Assembly (NCBI GenBank): GCA_900142905.1
Contig: FSRV01000002.1
Span: 682,001 to 746,000 of the forward strand
From: Burkholderia sp. GAS332
GTDB lineage: Bacteria; Pseudomonadota; Gammaproteobacteria; Burkholderiales; Burkholderiaceae
Direction: 5' to 3'
Length of the DNA: 64,000 nt
Part shown: piece by piece, positions 44,480-53,419 of the stretch
Layout: each line of letters starts with the position of its first letter
Numbering within the stretch: the first letter of the stretch is position 1
Notes under the pieces: model-generated
The model's database searches: none
Told to the model about the DNA's origin: nothing
The model's input: only the letters and a program-made list of their open reading frames with translations
Program-made: the position numbers and the translations under genes

Positions 44480-45772
44480 ATGATAAAGAGTCAACGCTGG
44501 TTTGTTGTCGCGCTACTGTTTCTGGCCGGCGTCATCAACTACCTCGATCGAGCGGCGCTGTCGATCGCCGCGCCGCTGATCCAGAAAGACCTGAACTTCT
44601 CGCATGCGCAGATGGGCATCGTGTTCAGCAGCTTCTTCATCGGCTATGCGCTGTTCAATTTTGTCGGCGGCGTGCTGTCGGACAAGGTCGGCGCGAAACG
44701 CGTGTTCGGCACCGCGATGGGCGTGTGGTCGGTGTTCTGCGGCGCGACCGCGTTGGCAAGCGGCATCGGTTCGCTGATCGTGCTGCGCGTGCTGTTCGGC
44801 ATGGGCGAAGGGCCGTTCAGTTCGTCGAACAGCAAGATGGTCAATAACTGGTTCCCGCGCAAGGAAGTTGCGAGCGCGATTGGCGTGATCAGTTCGGGCA
44901 CACCGCTCGGCGGCGCGCTGGCGGGCCCGGTGGTCGGCTTTATGGCCGTGCAGTTCGGCTGGCGCTGGGCCTTTGTCGCGATCATGGTGCTGGGACTCTT
45001 GTGGCTCGTATTGTGGGCGGCGACGACCACCGAACACCCGCATGAAAATTCCCGCGTCACGCCGGACGAGATCGAACTCATCCGCGCCGGTCAGGCGGAC
45101 GAACATGCGATCGCGCATTCGGCCGACGGCGAGCGGCTCGGCCTGCGGCACTTCCTGAAGAAGCCGATCATTCTCGCCACCGCCTTTGCCTTCTTCTCAT
45201 ACAACTACGTGCTGTTTTTCTTCCTGTCGTGGTTCCCGACCTATCTGACCGAGGCGCATCACCTGAGCCTACGCGACATGAGCTTCGCCACGGTGATTCC
45301 GTGGCTGCTCGGCAGCATTGGGCTTGCGGCGGGTGGCTTTATCTCGGACTTGATCTTGCGCTTGACCGGCAAGCCGCTGCTGTCGCGCAAGATCGTGCTG
45401 GGGAGCTGCCTGGGCGCGGCGGCGGTGTGCGTCGCCTTGGCTGGGCGCGTCGCCAGCACTCAGGGCGCGGTCGCGCTGATGTCGGTGTCGATCTTCTTCC
45501 TGTATGTGACGGGCGCGGTGTACTGGGCCGTCATTCAGGACACCGTGCCGCGCGAACACGTCGGCGGCGTGGGCGGTTTTGTGCATCTGCTGGCGAATCT
45601 GGCCGGCGTGATCGGACCGGCGGTGACCGGCTTTATCGTCGAAGCGACGCACGGTAACTACGCGAGTGCGTTCGTGCTGGCAGGTGCGATTGCGGTGCTC
45701 GGCGCGGTGTGTTCGCTGGTGTGGATCCGCGAGCCGCGAGCGAGTGCGTTGAACATGAAACGTGCATGGTAG
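44480..45772 (+). CDS. MFS transporter, anion:cation symporter (hexuronate/glucarate type)
   Basis: 430 residues with 12 predicted helices. VINYLDRAALSIAAPLIQKDL (the N-Y-x-D-R motif) and GGVLSDKVGAKRVFG identify the ACS family of ExuT, GudP and GarP. The start at 44480 has AAGGAG seven bases upstream. A second, unrelated MFS carrier in the same cluster suggests that more than one sugar acid enters the pathway. Confidence 0.9.
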   Translation: MIKSQRWFVVALLFLAGVINYLDRAALSIAAPLIQKDLNFSHAQMGIVFSSFFIGYALFNFVGGVLSDKVGAKRVFGTAMGVWSVFCGATALASGIGSLIVLRVLFGMGEGPFSSSNSKMVNNWFPRKEVASAIGVISSGTPLGGALAGPVVGFMAVQFGWRWAFVAIMVLGLLWLVLWAATTTEHPHENSRVTPDEIELIRAGQADEHAIAHSADGERLGLRHFLKKPIILATAFAFFSYNYVLFFFLSWFPTYLTEAHHLSLRDMSFATVIPWLLGSIGLAAGGFISDLILRLTGKPLLSRKIVLGSCLGAAAVCVALAGRVASTQGAVALMSVSIFFLYVTGAVYWAVIQDTVPREHVGGVGGFVHLLANLAGVIGPAVTGFIVEATHGNYASAFVLAGAIAVLGAVCSLVWIREPRASALNMKRAW

Positions 45773-45859
45773 TATGGTGCGGCGCACTTAAGTGGGTATG
45801 CCCAAGCGGATATTCATGGTGCGGCCGTCTCCCTCGCTATTCATTCGCTGCTCTGCCTG

Positions 45860-46693
45860 ATGCCGACCAAGAACCTTCACGCCAACGCGTCTTCTTTCGC
45901 CTCCGATACCGCGCTTGCCGCGCCCCGCGCACGACGCCGCGTGAGCGTGCAGGCCGGCGCGCGCGTCGAACTGCCGGATCTGACCGCGAGTGTCTCGTTC
46001 GACTCGCACGAGCCGATCGGCAAGCAGATTTTCCGTGCGCTGCGCCAGGCAATTTTCGCCGGTCAGTTGGTGCCAGGCACGCCGCTCTCGGAGAAGGAAG
46101 TGTCCGATATGTTTCAGGTGTCGCGGCAGCCGGTGCGGGAGGCGTTCATCAAGCTGGTCGAAGCGGGCGTGCTTCAGGTATTGCCGCAGCGTGGCACCTT
46201 CGTGAAGCGCATTTCGCCGCGCCAGGTGCGGGAAGGGCGCTTCATTCGCGAAGCCATCGAGACGGCGGTGGTGCGCAAGGCAGCCGTGTCGATCACGGAC
46301 GAGCAGTTGCAGGCACTGGCCGACAATCTTCGCGACCAGAAACTGGCGGCGAAATCGAACGACACCGCTGCTTTCCTTGCGCTCGATGAGGCGTTTCATT
46401 ACGCGATCGCTCAGGCGATCGATTGCACGGCGGCATGGGAAACGATCCAGGACATCAAGGCGCAGATGGATCGGGTGCGTTATCTGAGCTTGCCTGAGGT
46501 GTCGCCGCTCGATCTGCTGATCAAGCAGCACGCGAAAATATTGGCGGGCCTGCGCGCGCACGACCCGAGCGCCGCTGAAGAGGCGATGCGCAGCCATCTG
46601 CGTGAGATTCTGATGTCACTCGGCCCGATCGCCGAGCGCAACCCGGCGTGGTTCGATGCGGACGAACCGGAACGCGTGCCGCTATCGACTTAA
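45860..46693 (+). CDS. GntR-family regulator with FCD domain
   Basis: 277 residues. The N-terminal winged HTH (IGKQIFRALRQAIFAGQLVPGTPLSEKEVSDMFQVSRQPVREAF) follows a ~50-residue variable extension. The FCD ligand domain (RFIREAIETAVVRKAA, LDEAFHYAIAQAI, QHAKILAGLRAHDP) carries the metal-binding Asp and His residues. Last gene of the hexonate cluster, so it is presumably its repressor, like UxuR/LgoR-type regulators. ATGGTAG(C/T)AT occurs both in the uxuB-manD gap (40448) and upstream of this gene (45766), a possible shared operator core. Confidence 0.87.
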   Translation: MPTKNLHANASSFASDTALAAPRARRRVSVQAGARVELPDLTASVSFDSHEPIGKQIFRALRQAIFAGQLVPGTPLSEKEVSDMFQVSRQPVREAFIKLVEAGVLQVLPQRGTFVKRISPRQVREGRFIREAIETAVVRKAAVSITDEQLQALADNLRDQKLAAKSNDTAAFLALDEAFHYAIAQAIDCTAAWETIQDIKAQMDRVRYLSLPEVSPLDLLIKQHAKILAGLRAHDPSAAEEAMRSHLREILMSLGPIAERNPAWFDADEPERVPLST

Positions 46694-47019
46694 GCCGATG
46701 AGCCGATAGGGCGCCCGCCCGCTAGCTTAAGGCCATAGGCGTGGTACCCCCACTGCGCCTGCAAGCGTATCCCACCCGCGCATGACCCGCGAAACCTGTT
46801 TCGCGGCGTCTTCAGTCGCGCAATATTCATACGAATAACCCACCCAAAACCCGAGGCAACTTTGCCTCGATCGGCGCTTCGTCGAGCGTTGACGCAATCG
46901 TTTGCGCGGATCTTGAGGCAACTCTGTTTGATTTTCGCCAATGCGTTTTCGGCCTATCAACTTTTGACGCGGACCTGCCGAAAACATCGTTACAGCAACG
47001 GGATGGACTGGAGAAGGAT
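46694..47019. other. Intergenic region with inverted repeat
   Basis: 326 bp without a gene. It contains the near-continuous inverted repeat CGAGGCAA-CT-TTGCCTCG (46852-46869) and a further GAGGCAACT copy near 46916. Probably holds the promoter for the small lipoprotein gene. Confidence 0.5.
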
Positions 47020-47385
47020 GTGAAGCGACTGGTGTGGTTTTGGGTAGCCGTTCTCACGTTGGCCGGATGCGCACAGATGCCTGCGCAGAATGCGGCACGA
47101 ACCGACAAAGCGCCGAACGAGGTGATCAGCTTCGAGATTCCGCCGGATGCGCTCGGGGCACATGACCCGCAGCTCTCCGCCGTACTCGCCAAGGCAGGCG
47201 CGTTGGCTGCCGCGCAGCAGCAATCCACGGTCGTGCTCGTCACGGCGCTGGGGCAGGACTTCACGTACCTGAACCAGGCGGTATGGAAGGGCGTACCGGT
47301 GCAGCGCATGTCGAAGGTGAGTTTCGAAAACCGGACCGCCGGCTTGGGTCAGCCCTATAGCGTGTCGATCAGGACGGTGCAATGA
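47020..47385 (+). CDS. Small lipoprotein of unknown function
   Basis: 121 residues, GTG start after AGAAGGAT. N-terminal MKRLVWFWVAVLTLAGC is a lipoprotein signal with lipobox LAGC (Cys17), followed by a flexible linker and a ~80-residue domain with no motif I recognise. Its stop overlaps an ATG of the next frame (CAATGA), and the next gene's ribosome site is inside this overlap. Part of a short plus-strand group with another exported protein and a lytic transglycosylase, suggesting an envelope-spanning structure. Confidence 0.7.
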   Translation: MKRLVWFWVAVLTLAGCAQMPAQNAARTDKAPNEVISFEIPPDALGAHDPQLSAVLAKAGALAAAQQQSTVVLVTALGQDFTYLNQAVWKGVPVQRMSKVSFENRTAGLGQPYSVSIRTVQ

Positions 47386-47399
47386 AGGAGGTCATCGTG

Positions 47400-47744
47400 A
47401 TGGTTCGCGTGCCTTTACTGGTGGCGGCAACACTTCTGGCGGCACCGGCCTTCGCCGACCCGCCGGGAACGGTCCTGCAGTCGGGCAATGGGTTTCCCGC
47501 AGCGGCTGACAAGGTTTATCCGCCCTTGCCAACGCTTGCCATGCTGCCGCCGTCGAGCGGCAGCGATGATGACTTGCCGGTGAAGCCGACGCCGCATCGC
47601 AAGAAGTCGCGTGTGCCGATGCAGATGCAGATGCAGGACCACAGGGGGCCGCCGATGCCGGCAGTCCGGCTCGTCGTGTCCGATGCTTCGCATACGTACC
47701 TCGACTCCGTGCAACGGCAGATCGATCAGGCGTTGGTCAAGTAA
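47400..47744 (+). CDS. Small exported protein of unknown function
   Basis: 114 residues from an ATG with AAGGAGG eight bases upstream; ATG 47382 would overlap the previous gene. Signal peptide MVRVPLLVAATLLAAPAFA, then a Pro-rich segment, a basic patch and an unusual Met-Gln run (PMQMQMQ). The C-terminal segment YLDSVQRQIDQALVK looks helical. No family recognised. It lies between the small lipoprotein and the transglycosylase genes. Confidence 0.65.
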   Translation: MVRVPLLVAATLLAAPAFADPPGTVLQSGNGFPAAADKVYPPLPTLAMLPPSSGSDDDLPVKPTPHRKKSRVPMQMQMQDHRGPPMPAVRLVVSDASHTYLDSVQRQIDQALVK

Positions 47745-47822
47745 TTCGGCAGCGGCGTGGAGCTCACCCCTTTCGCCGCTTTCTTGTCGCTACTTTGTCG
47801 CTATGAAGCGGAAGGATGAAAC

Positions 47823-48269
47823 GTGTCCTTGAAACTCTTCTGCACCGCGCTGGCGTGGCTGTCGGTGTGCGGCGCGGCCCATGCGGCCGACGATTGCTTC
47901 AACGAGGCCGCGGCTTATCAGGGCGTCAACCCGTGGATACTGCGTGCGGTTGCGTGGTACGAATCGAAGGGCAACCCGAGCGCGATCCATCAGAATGCAA
48001 ACGGTTCGATCGACGTCGGCCAGTCACAGATCAATTCGATTCATTTCGGTGACCTCGCGCGCGAGGGGGTGCCGCACCGTGCGTTGACCGACCCGTGTGT
48101 GAACGTCTACGTGGCCGCCTGGCTGCTGAAGCAGAAGATGGTCAAACACGGTAATACCTGGCGCGCGATCGGCGCGTACCATTCGGAATCGCCGAAGGAG
48201 CGTGACGCCTACGCTCGCAGCATTCAGCAAGTACTGGTCGCGTGGGGGCAGTTGCCGTCAGCTCGTTAG
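47823..48269 (+). CDS. Specialised lytic transglycosylase (SLT domain, IagB/VirB1-like)
   Basis: 148 residues from a GTG start. Signal peptide MSLKLFCTALAWLSVCGAAHA; the SLT domain follows directly: catalytic Glu in AVAWYESKGNP (about residue 47), then NGSIDVGQSQINS and AAWLLKQKM. This short form is typical of transglycosylases dedicated to type III/IV secretion systems or pili, which open local gaps in peptidoglycan. None of those systems is in the window, so it is an orphan or serves a system encoded elsewhere, together with the two small exported proteins before it. Confidence 0.85.
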   Translation: MSLKLFCTALAWLSVCGAAHAADDCFNEAAAYQGVNPWILRAVAWYESKGNPSAIHQNANGSIDVGQSQINSIHFGDLAREGVPHRALTDPCVNVYVAAWLLKQKMVKHGNTWRAIGAYHSESPKERDAYARSIQQVLVAWGQLPSAR

Positions 48270-48341
48270 TCACGAAAACGCAGCTTCGACCGATTATCAT
48301 GAGGCCTCGGACGGCCTCGATTTCACGTGTGACGCAGCGCC

Positions 48342-49406
48342 ATGCAGGCTGCATCGTGCGGAGAAAGCAGGGCCAGGCTGTACTCGCTGAGGCCCTCGTT
48401 GATCAGATCACATACGCGTAAAGCGGCGGTGTTGGTGGCGCTTGCCGGTATCGGCCTGGCCGTCGGCGCGCCTTTTGTTCTCAATTCGCACGCGGCCCTC
48501 GGCGGCCTGCGTCAGGTCTCCCTCTACGTGTTCGCCGCGCTGGCCGCGAGCGCGGCAATCAGCGCGATGGCAAAGGCCGGCAAGCTGCATCTGATGCAGA
48601 CCGCGCTTGGACTCCGGATTAGTTTCCTGCGCACTTTCGCCATCACGCTGGCGACTGATTTCGCCTTCCTGGCTTCGCCGCTGGGCGCGGCGGGCTATGG
48701 CGTCAACATCGGCCTGCTGCAACGCGCCGGGGCATCCTGGTCGCTCGCGACGACGGTCGTCGGCGCGGATCAGGCGCTCGATCTCGCGTTCTTCACGACC
48801 GCTGTACCGGTGTCCCTGCTGTTCGCATTCGGGCCGCTAACGCAAGTGATTCCGCGCGAGAGTGCGCCGCTCGTGTTCGGCGTGCTGGCCGGCGTTGCAT
48901 GCCTGATCGGTGTCTGCTGGATGAACCGTCGGCGTGTGGCGACGGCATTGGACGCCGCCGGCCAGCGCGTTCATTGGATCAACACGCGCCGCGCGAGGTT
49001 GCACAGGTTTTTCCACAGCGTTCGCCGGCAATGGCTGGAACTGGTCGCCGGACCCAAGTGGCGGCTTGCCGCGTTGTGCGTGCTGACGACGCTCCAGTGG
49101 TTGCTTCGCTACGGCGCCCTCTGGTTTATTTTGCGCGAACTCGGTTACCGCCTGCCGTTAGGTTTCGTGCTGGCCGTGCAGGCGGTCGCGCTGCATGCCG
49201 CCTTGTGGACCGGTGTGCCCGCGGGCGGCGGCACCGGCGATATCGCGCTCGCGGCCGCATTCGCGACTTGGGTGCCCCGCGCGAGCATCGCGACAGCGCT
49301 GGTGCTGTGGCGCTTTGCGACGCTTTACAGCCCGCTGGTGCTGGGCGCGGCAGGTTTTGTCGCGCTGGCGACGAGGGGGCGCAGCCCCCTGCCGGCCACC
49401 GACTGA
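48342..49406 (+). CDS. Lysylphosphatidylglycerol synthase TM-region/flippase-like membrane protein
   Basis: Up to 354 residues; the true start may be a downstream TTG or GTG near 48390-48430 since the first ~25 residues look unconserved. Eight or so transmembrane helices, with the family pattern LASPLGAAGYGVNIGLLQRAG...TTVVGADQALDLAFF in the middle and AALWTGVPAGGGTGDIALAAAFA near the end. Matches the LPG_synthase_TM (UPF0104/AglD-like) family, associated with lipid or glycolipid translocation, without an aminoacyl-transferase domain. Convergent with a glycosyltransferase gene, which may act in the same pathway. Confidence 0.78.
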   Translation: MQAASCGESRARLYSLRPSLIRSHTRKAAVLVALAGIGLAVGAPFVLNSHAALGGLRQVSLYVFAALAASAAISAMAKAGKLHLMQTALGLRISFLRTFAITLATDFAFLASPLGAAGYGVNIGLLQRAGASWSLATTVVGADQALDLAFFTTAVPVSLLFAFGPLTQVIPRESAPLVFGVLAGVACLIGVCWMNRRRVATALDAAGQRVHWINTRRARLHRFFHSVRRQWLELVAGPKWRLAALCVLTTLQWLLRYGALWFILRELGYRLPLGFVLAVQAVALHAALWTGVPAGGGTGDIALAAAFATWVPRASIATALVLWRFATLYSPLVLGAAGFVALATRGRSPLPATD

Positions 49407-49471
49407 GCCCTCGAGGTTGCGAGCGAACCGGGCGGCGCGGCTAGCCGGGCTCGCCCGGTTCGATCAGCGCT

Positions 49472-50236
49472 TCAACGCGGACTATCGGGCACTCTGCGCA
49501 TGCGTGCCGCAAAGCTTGCCCGTGGGCCGTGGTCAATCCGCAAGCGCAGCATTTGAAAGGTTTGTGAAATCAACGCGAGCGGATAAACCGCCTTGAAAAG
49601 GTCGGCGATCATGCGCCATTCCGCACGCAGGCCTTTCCAGTAACCGAGCTTCTCGGTTTTGCGTGCCTGAGTGACGTGGGGCCAGTGAGTGACCGCGATG
49701 GGCAGGTTGCGCTCGATGATGCGGCGGTTCATGAACACCTCGACCCCGAAGCGCGGCATGCCGTGAACCTCCAGCAGGACTTCACTCAGCAGCGCTTTGG
49801 TGACGACCCGTTCGCCGGAGACGAAATCGAGGCCAATGGCGCGAAACGCCAGCAGGCTGTTCTGGCGCAGGCTCAGGCTGACTTGCGCCTTGCCTTGCAA
49901 AACGGGCGTGGCGAGTGCGCTGATACCCTCGATCGTCAGCCCTTTCAGATCGGCATCGAGCAGCATGAGCAACTCACCTTGCGCTGCAGCGATTCCGGCT
50001 GCCATTGCAGCACTTTTGCCACGATTTTCCGTACATCGAATCAGCCGTACGGAAGGGAATCCTTCGACTATTTCAGCCGTGCCGTCAGTCGACCCGTCGT
50101 CTACCACGATGATCTCGCCGAGCAAAGGGTGGGCGCAGGCTACGGCCAGCACGGTGCCGATGCGGGGCGCCTCGTTGTAGGCGCAGATGACGCAAGACAT
50201 GCGCGGAGAATGATAGTTTGAAGCGCGAGCAGTCAT
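49472..50236 (-). CDS. Glycosyltransferase family 2
   Basis: About 254 residues. The GT-A fold is evident: SCVICAYNEAPRIGTVL, EIIVVDDGSTDGTAEI, NRGKSAAMAAGI and LLMLLDADLKGL (the D-x-D motif). FGVEVFMNRRIIE and a C-terminal amphipathic part follow. Resembles dolichol-/polyprenyl-phosphate-type sugar transferases. The start is uncertain (50269, 50236 or 50200) because none has a clear ribosome site. Acceptor and donor unknown. Confidence 0.85.
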   Translation of the reverse strand: MTARASNYHSPRMSCVICAYNEAPRIGTVLAVACAHPLLGEIIVVDDGSTDGTAEIVEGFPSVRLIRCTENRGKSAAMAAGIAAAQGELLMLLDADLKGLTIEGISALATPVLQGKAQVSLSLRQNSLLAFRAIGLDFVSGERVVTKALLSEVLLEVHGMPRFGVEVFMNRRIIERNLPIAVTHWPHVTQARKTEKLGYWKGLRAEWRMIADLFKAVYPLALISQTFQMLRLRIDHGPRASFAARMRRVPDSPR

Positions 50237-50332
50237 AGGCAGGAGTGGTGTGAGCAGACAATGGTGCAATGCAGCACGATGCGTGTTTTTCAGCTATAGT
50301 CGGGATACGGCTTATGCCCAGAGAGGTCCAGA

Positions 50333-50623
50333 ATGTACGACGCCGAAATCGCCGCCACCCTCCTGAATCGTTGGGCCACACGTTCATCAACTGCCGACTT
50401 CGAGGCCTACCTCGACTTGTTGCGCGAAGGCAATCTCAGTTTCACCTATCAATTCGGACACGTGCGCGAAGCGGGCGTTCCCGAGGCAAGCGCGTTCAAT
50501 ATCGAATCGCTCGTGTTTGGCGATGGTTCCCGCACGCTGCGCGTTGAAGCGCCCGACAGGACGCCCCGCTGGACGCGCTGGGCCGCGGTCGAACCGTTGC
50601 TGCCCACGCCCAGCGAGGCCTGA
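50333..50623 (+). CDS. Small conserved hypothetical protein
   Basis: 96 residues, starting ATG with GAGAGGTCC upstream. I do not recognise the family. No signal or membrane segment; composition is soluble and acidic at the N-terminus, with an aromatic stretch LSFTYQFGHVREAG. It is convergent with phnM, ending 8 bp before its stop codon, and divergent from the glycosyltransferase gene. Confidence 0.6.
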   Translation: MYDAEIAATLLNRWATRSSTADFEAYLDLLREGNLSFTYQFGHVREAGVPEASAFNIESLVFGDGSRTLRVEAPDRTPRWTRWAAVEPLLPTPSEA

Positions 50624-50631
50624 ACACATCG

Positions 50632-51765
50632 TCAGACAATCCGCGCGCCGGCGCGATACGTCGCGCGCGGCACCGGCAGCGTGTCGAGCATCGTCACGCG
50701 CACGAAATCCGCGCGCAAACCCACTTCGATGGCACCGCGGTCGTGCAATCCGGCGGTGCGGGCCGGTTCGGCCGACACCGTCGCCATGGCGCGCGGCAAG
50801 GTCCACTCGGCTTTGTGAACCAGCTCGAACACGGCAGTCATCAAACTGGACGGCACGTAGTCCGACGACAGAATGTCGAGCAAGTCCGCCTGCGCCAGTT
50901 CGAGGGCCGACACGTTGCCGGAGTGCGAGCCGCCGCGCACGATATTCGGCGCCCCCATGATGGTCGAAATGCCGTGCTCGCGTGCTGCCTCGGCGGCGAT
51001 GCGGGTGGTCGGGAATTCGGCCAGCACGATGCCTTCGGCCTTGGCCTGTTCGACGTGCTCGATCAGCGTGTCGTCATGGCTCGCCACCGGAATACCTAGC
51101 CGTTTGCAGCGCGCGACGATCTCGCGGCGGTGCGCGTCGGCGTAACGTTCCTGTTCCACGGTCAGTTCGGCCAGCGCGGTCGCCACGTGTTCGTCAGTCA
51201 GCTTGCCGTTGCGTTCCTGGAAGCGGCGCCATTGTTCGCGGTCGTGCCATTGACGTTGGCCGGGCGTGTGGTCCATGACCGAGGCAAGCCGCAGCAACGG
51301 ATGCGCGCACAACGAATCGAACACATCCACGACATCGGCGGTGGCGATTTCGCAGCGCAGATGCAGAAAGTGTTCGGCGCGCAACAGCTTGCGCGCGGCG
51401 AGGCGCGTGAGGGATTCGGCGCATTGCGTTTGCAGATCGCGGCCGCGCAGCCCGACGTTCGAGCGCGAACCGATCGCGAGGGAATCGAACACCGTGGTGA
51501 TGCCGGCCGCCGCCACTTGCGCGTCGTGGATCACGAAGGCGGCATCGGTATTCCACTGCACGCCCGGACGCGGCGCCAGATGTTTCTCGAGGTTGTCCGT
51601 GTGCAGTTCGATCAGGCCCGGCAACAGATAGTCGCCGTCCCAATCTTCCGCTTCGCGCGCCGAAGTCGTGCCACGCTCGACATCGCGAATCATCCCGTCT
51701 TCGATGCGTAGCATGCCGGTAAATACGTCGTCTCGCGTCACGATGCGAGCGTTTTTGATCAACAT
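50632..51765 (-). CDS. phnM: Alpha-D-ribose 1-methylphosphonate 5-triphosphate diphosphatase
   Basis: 377 residues, amidohydrolase superfamily. Metal motifs GLIELHTDNLEKH and VASHDDTLIEHV are intact, and GAPNIVRGGSHSGNVSA is characteristic of PhnM. It releases pyrophosphate from the PhnGHIL product to give the PhnJ substrate. Last gene of the phnGHIJKLM run, separated from phnL by 107 bp. Confidence 0.95.
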   Translation of the reverse strand: MLIKNARIVTRDDVFTGMLRIEDGMIRDVERGTTSAREAEDWDGDYLLPGLIELHTDNLEKHLAPRPGVQWNTDAAFVIHDAQVAAAGITTVFDSLAIGSRSNVGLRGRDLQTQCAESLTRLAARKLLRAEHFLHLRCEIATADVVDVFDSLCAHPLLRLASVMDHTPGQRQWHDREQWRRFQERNGKLTDEHVATALAELTVEQERYADAHRREIVARCKRLGIPVASHDDTLIEHVEQAKAEGIVLAEFPTTRIAAEAAREHGISTIMGAPNIVRGGSHSGNVSALELAQADLLDILSSDYVPSSLMTAVFELVHKAEWTLPRAMATVSAEPARTAGLHDRGAIEVGLRADFVRVTMLDTLPVPRATYRAGARIV

Positions 51766-51872
51766 CGACTTGCTCCGTAGTCTGTCTTGAGTGGGGCACC
51801 GCAGTGTTTCGACCCGGTGCTTCGACTCAATGTTTCAGCTCAGTGGTTCAGTTTAGTGCCGTTTCGTGTCAA

Positions 51873-52640
51873 TTAGTGACGTAGCGGCGGCTGGAGTTCG
51901 AGGCGGCGCGTGGCGACCTTGTTGCGGGTATCTTCGTCGTGAAAGATACCGACGATCGCCGCGCCACGCTCGCGTGCTTCGACGATCAGATCGGCGACCA
52001 CGTCACGGTTCTCCGCGTCGAGCGAGGCTGTCGGCTCGTCGAGCAGCAGCAGCGGATGCCCGGCGATCAACCCGCGGGCGATGTTCACGCGCTGCTGTTC
52101 GCCACCGGAGAAGGTGGCAGGCGCTAACGACCACAGCCGCTCGGGCACGTTCAGCCTCGCCAGCAGGGCAGCGGCACGCGCACGGGCTTCGTCGTCGGCC
52201 ACGCCGCGAGACAGCAGCGGTTCGGCGACCAGCGTGAGCGTCGGCACGCGCGGAATCACGCGCAGAAACTGGCTGACGTAGCCGACCACGCCGCGGCGCA
52301 GGCGCAACACGTCGTGCGGCTCGGCGCCGGTGATCGATACCGGCGGCCCGTCATCCGCCGCCGCGTCGCGAATCGCAATCGAGCCTGTACTGGCGAGGTA
52401 GTTACCGTACAAACAGCGCAGCAGCGTGCTCTTGCCGGCGCCTGACGGCCCCACCAGCACGACACACTCGCCGCGTTCAACCTCGAGCGACACCCCCGCG
52501 AGCGCCTCGATCTGCACGCCGCCCTGGCCGTGCAGCGTGAAGGTCTTGCCAATCTCGACCGCGCGCAGCATCAGTGCATCGTTCTCGCTGAACGCGCGTT
52601 CGGCGGCGTGTGATTCCTTGCTTGTTTCAATGGATCGCAT
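51873..52640 (-). CDS. phnL: C-P lyase ABC-type ATPase PhnL
   Basis: 255 residues. Walker A GPSGAGKST, signature FSGGEQQRVNIARGL, Walker B LLLLDEPTASLD, and the PhnL-specific VGYVSQFLRVIPRVPTL. The start is ATG at 52640, with GAGG from the phnK stop region as ribosome site; a TTG at 52652 is the alternative. Works with PhnG, PhnH and PhnI to attach phosphonates to ATP-derived ribose. Confidence 0.93.
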   Translation of the reverse strand: MRSIETSKESHAAERAFSENDALMLRAVEIGKTFTLHGQGGVQIEALAGVSLEVERGECVVLVGPSGAGKSTLLRCLYGNYLASTGSIAIRDAAADDGPPVSITGAEPHDVLRLRRGVVGYVSQFLRVIPRVPTLTLVAEPLLSRGVADDEARARAAALLARLNVPERLWSLAPATFSGGEQQRVNIARGLIAGHPLLLLDEPTASLDAENRDVVADLIVEARERGAAIVGIFHDEDTRNKVATRRLELQPPLRH

Positions 52641-52648
52641 TGTGAGCC

Positions 52649-53419
52649 TCAAACCGGCAGAACCGAGGAAACCAGCGTTTGCGTGTACGGGTGCTGCGGA
52701 TCGTCGAGCACTTGGTCCGTCAACCCGGCCTCGACCACTTCGCCACCTTGCATGACCATCAGCCGATGCGCAAGCAGGCGCGCGACGCCGATATCGTGCG
52801 TCACGATCAGCACCGACAGATGCAGTGTGGACGTCAACGTGCGCAGCAAATCGAGCAGGCGCGCCTGCACCGAGACGTCGAGACCGGCTGTCGGCTCGTC
52901 CATGAAGACGAGGCGTGGACCGGTGACGAGATTACGCGCGATCTGCAAACGTTGCTGCATGCCGCCGGAAAACGCTGAAGGTAATTCGTCGATGCGTGTG
53001 GCGTCGAGTTCCACGCGCTCCATCCACTGCGTCGCCGTGTGACGGATATTGCCGTAGTGGCGGGCACCGACGGCCATCAACGGCTCGCCGATGTTCGCGC
53101 CGGCGGAGACGCCGCTGCGCAGGCCGTCGCGCGGATTCTGCTGCACGAAGCCCCATTCGGTACGCATCAACAGACGCCGGCGCGGTTCGGACAAGGCAAG
53201 CAGATCGAGCTTTTCGCCATGCGTGGCCGTGTAGTGGAGCGAGCCGCTATCGGTTTCGGTTTTCAGGGCGAGCGCATTGAGCAGCGTGGTCTTGCCCGAG
53301 CCGGATTCACCAACGATGCACAGCACCTCGCCCGGATACAGATCGAAGCTGACGTTCCTGCAGCCGTTGCGGCCGCCATATTGTTTGGTGAGCGAACGGG
53401 CGCTCAACAGCGGCGTCAT
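52649..53419 (-). CDS. phnK: C-P lyase ABC-type ATPase PhnK
   Basis: 256 residues. Walker A GESGSGKTT, signature FSGGMQQRLQIARNL, Walker B LVFMDEPTAGLDV. The WGFVQQNPRDGLR segment is typical of PhnK. Overlaps phnJ by 4 bp (ATGA). PhnK docks on the PhnJ dimer of the C-P lyase core. Confidence 0.94.
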   Translation of the reverse strand: MTPLLSARSLTKQYGGRNGCRNVSFDLYPGEVLCIVGESGSGKTTLLNALALKTETDSGSLHYTATHGEKLDLLALSEPRRRLLMRTEWGFVQQNPRDGLRSGVSAGANIGEPLMAVGARHYGNIRHTATQWMERVELDATRIDELPSAFSGGMQQRLQIARNLVTGPRLVFMDEPTAGLDVSVQARLLDLLRTLTSTLHLSVLIVTHDIGVARLLAHRLMVMQGGEVVEAGLTDQVLDDPQHPYTQTLVSSVLPV

